Positions 52,535 through 63,930 of a DNA stretch of 64,000 nt are shown here, in pieces. The notes under the pieces were generated by a model. It was not told where the DNA came from. It did not search any database and saw nothing but the letters and a program-made list of their open reading frames with translations. Each line of letters opens with the position of its first letter. Position 1 is the first letter of the stretch. The DNA is from Plantago ovata. Taxonomy: Eukaryota > Streptophyta > Magnoliopsida > Lamiales > Plantaginaceae. The translations under genes were made by a program, and so were the position numbers. Where the stretch lies: assembly GCA_028274465.1 (NCBI GenBank), contig CM051456.1:20679033-20743032 (forward strand), in the 5' to 3' direction.

Positions 52535-53436
52535 CTCAAAATAAGGCTAAGTACAATATATTAGTCTGGTCTTGTTAGTTGAATTTAGTTTTGCAAGAAA
52601 TGTAGTTGAAATGAGTAACATATATCTCCCAATTGCCAATACGTCTGTGCTAAACTTTCAAGTTACAGTCCTTTTTTTTTTCTGGTCGATAGAAAGGAGC
52701 TTTAGACTCAACCTGATCAAGAACTTTCTGTACATTAATCGGTTGGTTCTAATTTTGATTCTCTTATGAAAGAATCTTTGTACAAATTTTGAGAAACTAT
52801 TCGTTTAATTTCAGTTTCAGCCCAAGAATTTAACTTGTGTGCACTCTTGGAAGTTCCAATTCAGCCATCTCCACCCTGTAACTGTAAGAAAATCAAGAAA
52901 CTAGAACATGATTGGTATATTAGTATAGTGATGAGAGTTGGAGAACTTAATGCTGGAAAGTTCGTATGAGAATTAAGAATAAAAATGTAAAAATGGAAGT
53001 TAGAGGAAGTGAAGAGGGTATCCTACCAGAGTCCTAATTCACCAAGATTCTTAAAGGCCTATGATCAAATACACTCGTGGTTTGGGGAGCCTCGCCTTTG
53101 TTTGAACTTGGGAGGGTAGTTAAGTTGAAGGCCTTGGTGGGAGGAAGAGAGGTGTGGAGGACTCGTGTTTTGCCTAATGTTTGTTTTGCTTCTTTTCCTT
53201 TTTTGTGCCTAGGTACTCTTTTCTTTTGTTGCCTTGGAGCGGGAGAGGGCTCGCCTCGAGTAAGGGACTTGAGTGGGATTGATTTATCAATGCTACATCG
53301 GATTTTAATCCAAGTGGTACGGTTAGACCTTCGGGCTTGACTTGTTGTTGCTTGGAGGACTTAAGGTCTACTTGAGTAGGGGATCTCTTTGGATCTATAA
53401 ATTCTTACTTATAGTCTTAACTACTCTTGTGTATCT
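52535..53436. other. Unassigned DNA inside the composite structure
   Basis: No gene recognised. 53077-53340 is open on the + strand but shows no family signature; it may belong to the retroposed sequence that follows. Confidence 0.35.
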
Positions 53437-53439
53437 CTT

Positions 53440-54273
53440 TGTTTACGTCTTAAATTACTTGCCACTTGCCGGTAGATGAGCATAGGGTTGAGAGTGAGAT
53501 AGGAACCAATTGGAGCCATCCCATTGATACAAGGATGGACCTTGACGTTTGATGGACAAATGGTTGTTCCTACCTCAACAAACTCACCAAATGCTTCTTT
53601 ATTGGCATAGGGTGGAGGCACGTGACCCTAGGGGTACACAAGGTGTGGGGTCTCGTGGTTTTGTTGTGTTTTCCTCCTTTTGGTTTTGTTGTTGAAAGCT
53701 CCCTAAGCTTGGGTTTTGTCCTCTTGTTGGGGTGTTCTCTTGTTGTTTGTTCCTCTTCTTGTGGTTCTCTAGTCTCGACCTTGCTTTTTGGTGCGTTTCG
53801 TCCTTGAGCTTTGTGCGAGTTGCCATCCTCCTCGTTGGGTGTATGAAGTTCTAGTTTGTAGAGCTTATGGCTTTTTTGGCCAAGTTAGTCTGTAGAGATT
53901 TTGGCTTGTTTGGCCTAGTTAGTTTCGTTGTTGTTGTTTCCTTCTTTGTGATTGACCCGGGACCCTTAGGAGAAAATCACCTTCTATTTTCGAGCTAAGT
54001 CCCCTAGACTTGCAATGGAAAGTATGCACACTCCTTTGGACCTTGACCATGAGTTGTTGGTACAACTTGTACACTCCCCGGATCTCGGCATCTTGCTAGG
54101 AAGATGATACACTAGACGAGGGGAGGGTCAAGGTTTTGTTTCGAACATAACGAAGTTGGAACTCCTTTTTTTCGGTTGTTTCTTGTGGTGTGCATTCCTT
54201 ATGCACCCTTTTCGTACTTGTAATTTTTGGTTTATCACTAAAAGTTTAGCCGTTTAAAAAAAAAAAAAAAAAG
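53440..54273 (+). mobile_element. Poly(A)-tailed retroposed sequence, probably LINE 3' end
   Basis: GT-rich sequence with repeated TTTGGC..GTTTGGCC..AGTTAGT words, ending TTTAGCCGTTTAAAA with an A17 tail (54257-54273), as in 5'-truncated plant L1 LINEs. A possible imperfect target duplication is TTTGTTTACGTCT (53437-53449) against TTTGTTTATGTCT (54278-54290), though it does not sit directly on the tail. The left end is therefore uncertain and may lie further left. Confidence 0.5.
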
Positions 54274-54479
54274 ATTTTGTTTATGTCTAAGTTCAAGATT
54301 ATATTTATCTTGATTCTTGACTCTTAGTGGTGAATAAATAATATATTAGTTCGAATATACTAGTTTTTAACTGGTGGAAGCCAGTTTAACTGAATAATGA
54401 GCGGTTTGTTGGTTAATTTTTCTCTTTTCTCCGTATGGATTATGACACGTGGATGTGGATGAGAAAAAATAGCTAGCAG

Positions 54480-54573
54480 GATGATGGATAGTGAGAATAT
54501 TTCTCAGATGATGGATAGCGAGAATATTTCTCAGAGTATCTATATCGTTTTCAGTTGTAACTGTTTTTTAATT
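54480..54573 (-). repeat. Right inverted end of the composite structure
   Basis: Two perfect-length 27-bp tandem units (54480-54506 and 54507-54533, one mismatch), each with GATGATGGATAG and GAGAATATTTCTCA, followed by the inverse of AATTAAGAAACAGTTACAAC. Reverse-complementary to 44179-44263. A 15-bp word CGGTTTGGTATCAGA (44150-44164, left) recurs as CGGTCTGGTATCAGA just outside this end (about 54598-54612), a possible target duplication with one mismatch. Confidence 0.65.
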
Positions 54574-54589
54574 AAAATTTAAAAGTTTT

Positions 54590-54840
54590 CTTCGCCAGCG
54601 GTCTGGTATCAGAATTTTTTCCGCTACCAGAGCTTCGCAAAGAGAGCTTCAGGGGGAAGCTGTGCAAGAATCTTTCTCCAAATCGAAGCTTGCACAACTT
54701 CGATATGGAGCAGAGAGCTCCAGGACGGAGATGTGCAAGCTCCGGTCTAGAGTAACTTGCATAACTCCGATCTGGAGCAGCAAGCTCCAGACCGGAGCTG
54801 TGCAAGCTCCGTCACCAGAGCGTTGGAGAAGAAGACTTTT
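54590..54840. repeat. Second AGCTCC/GGAGCT hairpin array
   Basis: Short inverted units such as GAGCTTGCACAACTTC, GGAGCAGCAAGCTCC and GGAGCTGTGCAAGCTCC, related in style to the array at 23470-23790. Followed by AT/purine-rich DNA and TTAAGGGCTTGTTTG (54939), comparable to TTAAGGCCGTGTTTG after the first array. Confidence 0.65.
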
Positions 54841-54999
54841 AAAAAAAATTAATTTTAATTAATCTTTATTTTGAAAAAGAACATTAATTTTAAAAAATAG
54901 GATTTAGAAAATTAAGAAAACACTCAAATAGTTAAGGGCTTGTTTGTTTTGATCATTTAATTAGGGCCAATGACATTTTTGTAAATAATGTTTGGTCAA

Positions 55000-55260
55000 C
55001 CCCAAAAATTTTGGCGCCTCAGGCTCTATATTAAAGTCCAAGTTGTATGATAATAGTTGAACCCAATATAAACATTGAATTTGAAATTTTCATGAAATTC
55101 TTGACAAAAAGGGCGAATACCGATTTAAAAATTTGCACAAAATTTTGTATAAGGAAAAATATGGATATTAAATTATAAATTTTCATAAAATTTGCATTTA
55201 AGTTGAGTGTATCATTATTTTTCTTTCTCATTTTTAATTATATAGTTTAATTTAAAAGTG
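55000..55260 (+). repeat. Dispersed repeat family A, copy 3 (diverged)
   Basis: Shares TAGTTGAAC, ATATAAACATTGAAT, AATTTGCACAAAATTTTG and the GGTTTAATT-like end with 20940-21262 and 22484-22745, in the same order but at lower similarity. Confidence 0.5.
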
Positions 55261-55417
55261 GCCGGCATTTAAAAGTTACTTAGTACATAAATATAGAAAC
55301 GACAATTTAAAAAGTTTGATTACCACATTTTGGCTTAACCGCATCAACACAACGTACAATACAATGGGTTTTGTATTTTGCTTTTTTCTTTTTCTCTTTT
55401 TTAATAAGTTAATTTAA

Positions 55418-55573
55418 TTACAAAGAACTCCACTTCAACGATTTTATAACTCTAGTACGCCTCAAGACTTTCGGCTCTACACCTTCTGCATACAACTTCA
55501 TTTCCTTACTAACAACTTCAACTATGGAGGACTCTTGAGATTGACTGAACATCATGCTTCGATAATTCGCCAT
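55418..55573 (-). CDS. Possible short ORF (51 aa), unrecognised
   Basis: ATG at 55573, stop at 55418. Begins MANYRSMMFSQSQESSIVEV and ends RRTRVIKSLKWSSL; the C-terminus is basic. Upstream on the same strand is CTACTATATATATG (near 55790-55803), a plausible TATA box, and a leader-like stretch. The 434-bp tandem duplication repeats its upstream region and first ~17 codons (MTNYRSMILSQSQESSIV at 55955-56010), which suggests this may have been a real small gene. No family recognised; could be chance. Confidence 0.3.
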   Translation of the reverse strand: MANYRSMMFSQSQESSIVEVVSKEMKLYAEGVEPKVLRRTRVIKSLKWSSL

Positions 55574-56217
55574 GATGCGCACAAATTAGGCGTACTTCAA
55601 TGGATATTGGCACAGAAAGGGAAGAAGTGGTGTGTTCTTGCATGAACGGAACAACGACAGAAGAATAAAGAACGTTAGAAAGAGAGATTGACGTCATCAG
55701 CCACCAAAGAGAAAATGTACAGACAAAGAGATTTGGGAAATTATCTTCTCATTACATAAAAACGTACACAATGAGTTGTGCCGTGCAACATATATATAGT
55801 AGTTGCCAGGTAATAATATTTGGTAATTAGAACTGTAAATAGAAAAAAATATCTAAAAGAATTACATGCCTTGATTTCCAATGAATTTTCCAAAAACTCT
55901 AGATATTAGCATGTTCTAGATGTTTCTCGTTATTAGACTTATTGGCCCACAAACTATGGAGGACTCTTGAGATTGACTCAAGATCATGCTTCGATAATTT
56001 GTCATGATGCGCACAAATTAGGCGTACTTCAATGGATATTGACACAGAATGAGAAGAGGTGGTGTGTTCTTGCATGAACGGAACAACGACAGAAGAATAA
56101 AGAACGTTAGAAAGAGAGATTGACGTCATCAGTCATCAAAGAGAAAAAGTACAGACAAAGAGATTTGGGAAATCATCTTCTCATTACATTAAAACGTACA
56201 CAATGAGTTGTGCCGTG

Positions 56218-56310
<93 letters not shown>

Positions 56311-56462
56311 TTACCAGGTAACAATATTTGGTAATCAAAAATGTAAATAGAAAAAAAATATCTAATAGAATTACATGCCTTAATCTCCAATGAATTTTAC
56401 AAAAATTCTAGATATTAGCCTGTTCTAGATGTTTCTCGTTGTTAGATTTATTGGCCCACGAA
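55521..56462. repeat. Tandem duplication, ~434-bp period
   Basis: Unit 1 from CTATGGAGGACTCTTGAGAT (55521) to 55954; unit 2 starts with the same 20 bases at 55955 and runs to about 56462. They are very similar along their length (for example GTGTTCTTGCATGAACGGAA in both). The main difference is the TA tract: about 8 bp in unit 1, about 86 bp in unit 2. Confidence 0.9.
56222..56307. repeat. (TA)n microsatellite
   Basis: Uninterrupted TA dinucleotides, expanded in the second duplicate only. Confidence 0.95.
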
Positions 56463-58121
56463 GTAACCAGGATCCATTATGTGATGGAATACATACAAAC
56501 TACCATGGGTTTAGATCGTAGAAGAGCAATTTGGATAAGATTAGGGAACAAAACAAATTATTGTGCTCATGCATGTATTCATCCAAATTAATCGTGTGAT
56601 TCTCTTTTTGCAGCACTATCTCGTGTCACCCGTTGCTCAATCCTTAGATTCCACACACCAAAGCCATGATAGCAATATTTGGTTCTAATTTCTAAGTTGA
56701 CGACAAGTACACCAATCTATGAGTTGTTGGGGAATAATTTCGTAATCGGTAATACTCTTTTAACTTATGGAATTACGTACTCTTTATGCAAATGAAACAA
56801 ACATACTACACATAAATAAGAAAGAATATTTTTTCGAGATATATGCTATGAAAAGACAAACGATAGTAAAGGTATACTTCTCAACCACTTAGCCCCCGGC
56901 CAACCCTATAAGCATGGAAAATTGGCACGAATATGACGTCCCACTAGTCTTTTGGTTTGGAGTTACTAAGCATGTCTTTTAAGTGCCAAACGTTTTATCC
57001 CGGTGAACGATCGTTCCCAAATGTCATGTCTACATCCCCATTTCGTTTTTAAGATACATACTCCCATCGCCTTTTTAAAGCTTACAGTTTGGTGTTTTAG
57101 CATGCTAAGTTTATACCCCCAAATAATGTAATCATCCACAGTTTAGAGTTTAACGTGTTTCATTTGAAAAGAAAAAAAATCTTAAAATGGATAATCCATT
57201 TACAATTTTCCAGTTACATGAGCGAATCTTTAGAATTTATGATTCTGAGTTGAGCCTCTCACAACTTTTACGGTTTAATTTGACTTACGTGCTTCGCAGA
57301 CTACTATATAGGGCCGTGGAATTTACTCGTTGCGCACCCAAATAGTAGCGGTTACGGAATCTCCAACGTAATAAAAAACAATAATTATTATGTATAACTA
57401 TTCATTGATTTTTCTCAACAGGCAACTATTAGACCGAAGAGGTGTAAATCCCGACGCCTACACCCCATTTTTTTTAGGCCCTAGTACGAAATAGTGCATG
57501 GGTGGAGAGCGCGCCCTCCTATACATATTCACTAGCAAGCACGTCATATGGGTTAGTTTCAAGATCGATGGTACATTTATTTAAAATTAATGAAACCATC
57601 CACCAAATATGATAGCATTGGATGGGTGACACATTTAAGGAGATGCGTGAACATTTATGCCATGTTGTCAATTAATACAATAGTGAAGTATAATAATATG
57701 CCACAACAAGGACCTACACTATGTGCACATTATTTAACACATGCAAAGTTTCACGAAATTGCCCTCATATTGGGGATCTTTGGTGGCCTAGAAAAGCACT
57801 AAACTATGTGTATTCTCATGGCTCATTTGTCCTGTGATATCTTTTTTTTATACTCCCATTTATATAGTGTGAAATGTAAAGAAAACAGAGAAAGCAACTT
57901 TATTTTGTTTTCTTGTCATCTCTTTTGCTTATCCTCTCTTACTAATCTCTCTCATAATCAATTCCCATGTCTGTTTCTTGATCCCACTCTTCTTCTTTAT
58001 TGCTTCTTCTGCTACTCCTCCCCCCACTTGTGAAAGAAATATCTATTTATGTGATCATCAACCTTTTGGGCTTTAGATGCTTATATGTAGTGAAAATTCA
58101 GTGACAGCTTTCAAAAACATC
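56463..58121. other. Intergenic and WRKY promoter region
   Basis: No gene seen. The stretch 57840-58080 is CT-rich, as expected for the WRKY leader. Short ORFs at 57590-58033 show no family signature. Confidence 0.45.
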
Positions 58122-59259
58122 ATGGAAGAGATCACTACTCAAGAGTGCAACATGTCAAGAACAGAAAATCATAATGCATCCAAGAAAAGGTCTGTTTACT
58201 ACTAACAATTTGCTTTTTTTGATTCTGTTTACTGTGATTTTCTTGAAAATTAGTGAATGTATGGGAAATCTGTTTTGTGGGTTTTGCAGGAAGATGGATG
58301 AGAGAGTTGTGGTGACTGTGAAAATGCAAGAAAATGACAAAAAGCTGCAGAAAAGTGAAGGCCCTCCTTCAGATTGCTGGTCTTGGAGAAAATATGGCCA
58401 AAAACCCATCAAAGGATCTCCTTATCCAAGGTATAAATTTTATACTATCTCATTACTTGAGTGATTCTCTTTTGCTACAAATCTATGAAGCTTAATTGAA
58501 GTACACTGTTGGTGGTAGATCCTCTTGGACAGTGAACTTTTCCTATCTTATGTTACAACTTACAATTAGCTTCTCTGTTTCAAGTACAACTAACTTTCTT
58601 GATTTAAGCTTAAATTAATGAAGTATGATGAAATTCTACATTTACCCAAAACATGCAAAGCCAAAAAATATGAAACATGACATGTTCTGTCCTGCATTGT
58701 GCATTTGTAGGGGCTACTACAGATGCAGCACGTCAAAGGGTTGCTCAGCCAAGAAACAAGTGGAAAGATGCAAAACAAACTCATCAATGCTCATCATCAC
58801 TTACACATCCACCCACAATCACCCGGGGCCGGCCTTATCGCCTATCGGATCGAAAGCCGAAGAGGAAAAGCTAGAGAATTCAGCTCCAAGTACACCAAAA
58901 CAGGATCAAGAAACCGAAGAGGAGCCTCATGAACAACAAGCCCCAACAGCCAATGTCTCAGAAGACCAGTTCCATTACTCACAATCTCCGTTCAATTCTT
59001 CCCAAGATGACATATTGATCAATCAAGAAGAAGGCAACCCATTCTCAGATAACATAGATCAAACACCTGGTGTGGTTTACAATGAGAATGTCCTGCAGCA
59101 GCCATTCTCTGATGATCCTGTCAAGGTCTCGCCAGTGTCGAAATCATCGGAAGAAATGACTTCTATGATGAGCTCGAGGAGCTGCCTACGTCTTCGTTTT
59201 TCATGGCGCTCATGAGGAGTAGCTTCTATGAAGAAAGGATTCCTGTAAATCCTGCTTGA
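58122..59259 (+). CDS. WRKY transcription factor, group IIe, with apparent 3' frameshift
   Basis: Nuclear DNA-binding regulator that recognises W-box promoters. Exons 58122-58189, 58290-58430 and 58711 onward join in phase. The WRKY domain reads [18 protein letters not shown], an R-type intron, then [19 protein letters not shown]; zinc ligands fit C-x5-C-x23-H-x-H (ending THNH), typical of group II, and the flanks fit IIe. After the domain comes an acidic, Ser/Gln-rich region. As read, the frame stops at 59213-59215 (237 aa) with an uncharacteristic basic end. The -1 frame from about 59154 gives [20 protein letters not shown] and [14 protein letters not shown], stopping at 59257-59259; this acidic ending suits the family. 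One A therefore appears missing from an A-run at 59154-59156. The DNA-binding domain is intact either way. Confidence 0.88.
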
Positions 59260-59656
59260 TTGATTTGATCCTGGAACTTTAAGAAGTGGTGTTAGGCAGT
59301 TTGTGTATGTAGTTAAGTTCACTAGTTTGTTCATATGACATTTCCTGAAAAAAAAAAAAATGAAAAAATCCAGTAGCTATAGGCTATGGTTTTGCTTGTG
59401 GTTTGTGTTGATAAAATTAATGTGATTTTCCAGTTAAAGAAACCAGCAGGTGGCAAGAAGTAAAGGAAGAAGAGAGAAAAGGAAAGGAAACTCTGGTTTG
59501 GGAAAAAGCAGAAGGAGACAAGAACAGTAAACTGATTTTTAGGTTAGATTCCAAACCACAAAAGTAGCAAAGATTTATGTACCGGTGGTTCTATGGCTCT
59601 GTTGTCTTCCTCATGGCCAAAGAGATAAAGCGGTGTATGAGATGCTATACTTAGTA
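59260..59656. other. 3' flank of WRKY gene
   Basis: Probable 3' UTR, then AG-rich sequence up to the MULE insertion. No gene seen. Confidence 0.45.
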
Positions 59657-60001
59657 GGAGTCTTCTAGGGTCAGGCAGGGCGACTGATCTAGACCATTAG
59701 ATCTTTGATCTGATCTAATGGTTCACAACACTTCGCCAAAAAATATTTGGCGATCGACTTTCGCCTTATCCTTCGCCTTGTCGCCTTATTAATATTTTAA
59801 TTAATAAATTATAATAAAAATATTAATATTTTATAAAATGTCGTTTTTACCCTCTAAAAAATAAAAATTTTAATATTTTTTTTATAATTTCGATTTATTA
59901 ATATTTTTTGGACGATTTTTTTATTATTTTTATTATATTAAATTATTTATTAATGAATTTGAAAATATTTAATTATAGTTACCAAAAATATTCAAAGCTA
60001 A

Positions 60002-60054
60002 GATTTGAACCTGAAACCTTTGGCTAAATAGCACAAGACTAAACCACTAGGCTA
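60002..60054 (-). other. tRNA-like A/B-box module, left side of MULE copy 2
   Basis: Minus strand: TAGCCTAGTGGTTTAGTC (A-box-like), then GGTTCAAATC (B-box). Same position and orientation as 44585-44638 in copy 1. Confidence 0.55.
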
Positions 60055-61885
60055 CCAATTACTTTGTTCATTAATCGCTATTACATTATACAGTATCATA
60101 ATAGAAAATTAATAATCAACGTAAATTTATAATTAATTGAACACTCATTCACGTCTCTCTCTTGCTGCTGCTACCTCTCTCAGTCGACTTCTCATAAGAA
60201 AAAACAGTGACAGGTCGCTCATTCTCGTCTATTTTCCCATTCGCATTCCCATATAATTGACATGTTCCAACTCATGAATTAGAGTGGACAAAGGAAGCTA
60301 AAAAGTGTTCATGGAGCTTCCAAACACAAGATTATTCACAAATAGAAATTATTTAATTTCTTTAATTTTATATAAATGGGCGTATCCTGTTAAAATTGAA
60401 TGCCAAAATTCAATTTAGTCCATAAAGGATCAGAAATATATCGGTTAAATATCTAAATTTAACTCGGGATTTGATTTGACAACATAATAATAAAGTTGAG
60501 AACAAGATAATCGATTCCAAATTATCCAAATTAATATTGACACAAATTCATCTGATTAAAAATATATTTGAACTGAATAAATCGAATCAAATTTAACCCG
60601 AAATTTGTTATGATAAAAAATAAATCGAATCAAATTTAATCCGAAATTATCCGATTTGAATTTGAGTGGGATACAACCGTTCCTATTTAAATTTGGCTTG
60701 TATTCACCCAAACAAAAATAATCAAAATTGTGCATACAAATGACAAAAATGGCCAACAAATATTCACATATTTATTTTATATGTCTAAATTTAAAATCGA
60801 TTTAATAGATTATATTAGGGTTATTTTAAATGGGCTACATCTCTCTTAATTTTATTATCCGATTAGAATATTATTCACAATATTAATAGAAATGTCTATT
60901 AATTTTAATTGTATATATAGGTGTAACCTTAATCCGACTACTCATCATAAATATATAAGTTACTAATCCAAGAGCCAATCCTACAAACAAGAATAAAATT
61001 GACCAAAGAGAAACTGATTCGAAATTTATTTTCACAGAAATTCATTCGATTCCAAGCAAATGATAAAAGTGATATCAAAATATTTGATCTCAAGCAAAAA
61101 GATATAAATTAAATAGATTCACCATTCTACTAATACTACACTACATAACTAAAAAAACAACATTTAGATTACCAAATAATTGACAAAAAAAAAAAAAAAA
61201 GGCCCGGCCTGAGCCCGACCCGGCCCATGACGGGCACGGGCCTGGGCCTAATGTTCAGGCCCGCCCTGGGCCATGGGCCGGGCCTGGGCTTGGTGCTAGT
61301 GTTCCCGGGCCCGACCGGGCCTCTTAAAGCCCGGCCCGGCCCATTGCCATCCCTATACTCAACAAACTAACAAATGATAACAATCACTGAGATACGAGAT
61401 AATGGATAAGTGCATTAATCTTCTCCAATGAAACATTCACTATAAAATGAGTCAAACCTTCAGACTCATAGATACCAACTTACATTGTCTTAACTCTATC
61501 ACAATTATAGAAGCAACTTAGTAGTCTCATATACGTAACAAGTCATGATATATGTTGTTTTATCCGTTCTTAGTGTCAATTAGTTTATTATTTAATATAA
61601 ATATAGAAAAATTCATAAATAATAAATCAACTAGACAACACGTTTACAAACTAGTCATCATGTGAGTCATATGGTAAGGATGGACATTGTTGAGTTTAGA
61701 ATAATGAGTAATTCCGTTGGTCAATCAACCAGAGTAAAAAAACAATGAGAAATAATTTATTATAGTTTAAGATTAAGAATATAAAATGAAATGCAAATTC
61801 ACAATTAAAATGTTAAATGTTTACATTATACAAAATACATTACTTAAATTTATAACATCATCAATTCAACCAAATTAGAACATTC

Positions 61886-61938
61886 TCCTATTGGTTAAGT
61901 AAGCTGACTTCCATTGTGGTGGCTTGGGTTCAAATCCC
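61886..61938 (+). other. tRNA-like A/B-box module, right side of MULE copy 2
   Basis: TCCTATTGGTTAAGTA (A-box-like), then GGGTTCAAATCCCAC (near-ideal B-box). Same position and orientation as 46941-46991 in copy 1. Confidence 0.55.
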
Positions 61939-62297
61939 ACATCCAACATTAAAATTACTATTTTTTTAATTAGATGCAAAGATGGGATATAAATCCGGGC
62001 CGGACCTTCCCGGTCCGTTTCTGACCGGCGGCATGTTCTCGGGCCCGGGCCGAACCTTCCCGGTTATCGGGCCCGGCCCGAACCGTCATCAGCCCACCTG
62101 GCCCGAATAATAAAAGATGATAATAATAATAATAAATGTAAATATTTTATTTTACTATATTTTTTAATAACTGTATTTATTATTCTAATTCAAGGTTATT
62201 TAAGTAAATTTATATTTAATTGAAAATTAAATAAAAATAATTATTTTAACTTTTTGGCGAAGGGTTGGCGAAAGCCTGCCTGCCCGTAGAAAAGTCC

Positions 62298-63289
62298 TAC
62301 TTAGTATATTACACCACCAATACACATACATGATTGATAGTGCGGAGCGGTTTGTCCCGGCAACTTCAGCGATCCTTTCGGATTTGGCACCTATCCCTTG
62401 TTCATGGCCTTTTCTTTTTTTAGGGACCTATATCGTGATAATCGTTATGGACCTATATCGTGATGCCCTCCTTTTGTCACAAGTGATTTTATTTATTGAA
62501 TTTGTTATCCTAGGACCAATCAATATAACGGATAAAAAACAAAAGAATAAATTAAAAAGAAACTGTAAGAACATGTACACAAAACAGAACAATCGTTTTA
62601 TGCGATAATTGGCGTCGGAGCTCCACCCATAGACTAATGTGATATAATGTTATCGAATTGAACTAATGTATTAATGTATCATTGTTTATATCGGTTCCTA
62701 TGCCACCCTATATCCCAGCAATAGGAATGTGACATTTGGCAATGAATTAGCAAACCTCCACAACTTCATATACAATCATTAGACTTAATTTCCATCATGA
62801 TTTAGGTTTAACACTTTATTTTATTAACTTTTAAAAGTTTGTTTGACACTCAATCAACATTAAATTATATTGAAAATAATATAAAAAATTATTATTTAAA
62901 AAGTATAATTATTATATTTTTATGATATATATTTTTTAAATTATTTTCTTAATTCAATATGATTTGGAATCAATTTGAGGTTAAATTATCAATTAAAAAA
63001 CAAAATAAAATGTTAATTTAAAGTTAATTAGGGCCGAATATATAAGTAACTATCTCTTTGTTTAATTGAGCGAAAAAGGACCGCGGCCTGAAAACTATTG
63101 TTCAAATGTATTATTAAAAAAATTTAAAAAAATGGCATCCGGTTGAAAAAAATGAAGGAAATAAAAGTTGGCGTACAAAAATGAAGGAAATAAGAAGTTG
63201 TGTTATTTGGTGTGATGGTCTGGGAATTTTTTGGCCACATGGAATTTATCTATTGTTTGGATAGAGGCTGGCATAGGAATCGATATAGA
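62298..63289. other. Intergenic, no gene seen
   Basis: AT-rich. An open frame at 62330-62608 has no family signature and contains a duplicated ACCTATATCGTGAT word (near 62427 and 62451). Confidence 0.4.
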
Positions 63290-63930
63290 AGATCCGGCTT
63301 GTACTAAAGTCGCGTATGCGGATGTCAATTTTAGGTTTTAGATCGGATCCGAATCAATTCATAGTTGATTCAGATCATAAATGACTTGGTTTGAATATGA
63401 GTCAATTTTTTTGGATCCAAAATGGTTATGGATCCGGATCCATAACCGACTAAAACCAACTTAGATCCAACATTGAATCATTTTAGATCCACATTGAGTC
63501 ATTTTGGATCCAATATTGATTCAATTATTGAGTTATATTGAGTGGAAAAGTTGAATTGCAAGAGAGATTATGCAAAACAAATTATGTTTAGCTCTCATAT
63601 ATTTTTATTAACATGAATTTCAACTCATTTTATACGTAGTTTGCAATTTGTTAATATTTTTTAGGTCATATTTGCTAGAATTAAGTAAACCGTGGAGATA
63701 AAATGATTTATTTTCTCTTTTTAGAATTGATTGTTTTCAAAATGAGTCATTCGATAAATTAAATCCAATCAAGTCATAAATGGATCCAACCAAGTCATTT
63801 AGTAACTCATGGATCCAAGTGGATTTGGATTGGATTTGGATCAAGTCGATTTTATATGGTTTTAAATTGTTTTGGATCCATTAGACCCGGGTCGAATCCG
63901 GGATCGTCTCACTGGATCCGACTAATTATT
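63290..63930. repeat. GGATCCA-word repeat region
   Basis: Many irregular copies of TTGGATCCA / ATGGATCCAA / AAGTCATTT words (for example near 63410, 63435, 63485, 63505, 63780, 63812, 63873), with no fixed period. Looks like the interior of a non-coding plant transposon that evolves by short-word duplication. It ends at about 63930 with GGATCCGACTAATTATTGCC. Confidence 0.6.

Larger units (their letters stand above)
59657..62297. mobile_element. Non-autonomous Mutator-like element (MULE), copy 2
   Basis: Perfect 9-bp target duplication TACTTAGTA (59648-59656 and 62298-62306). Terminal inverted repeat of about 23 bp: left GGAGTCTTCTAGGGTCAGGC, right (reverse complement) GGACTTTTCTACGGGCAGGC. 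No transposase ORF. Same family as 44264-47381: the left ~1.1 kb and right ~600 bp match. Copy 2 has GGGCC-rich palindromic blocks at 61199-61350 and 61995-62105. It inserted about 400 bp downstream of the WRKY stop. Confidence 0.9.

Noticed and set aside
44585..61938. Functional tRNA genes in the MULEs
   Set aside because: A- and B-box words are present, but I could not form an acceptor stem or anticodon arm, so I call them tRNA-like modules only.
62330..62608. 92-codon + strand frame
   Set aside because: No recognised motif, contains a local duplication, and lies in AT-rich repeat DNA.
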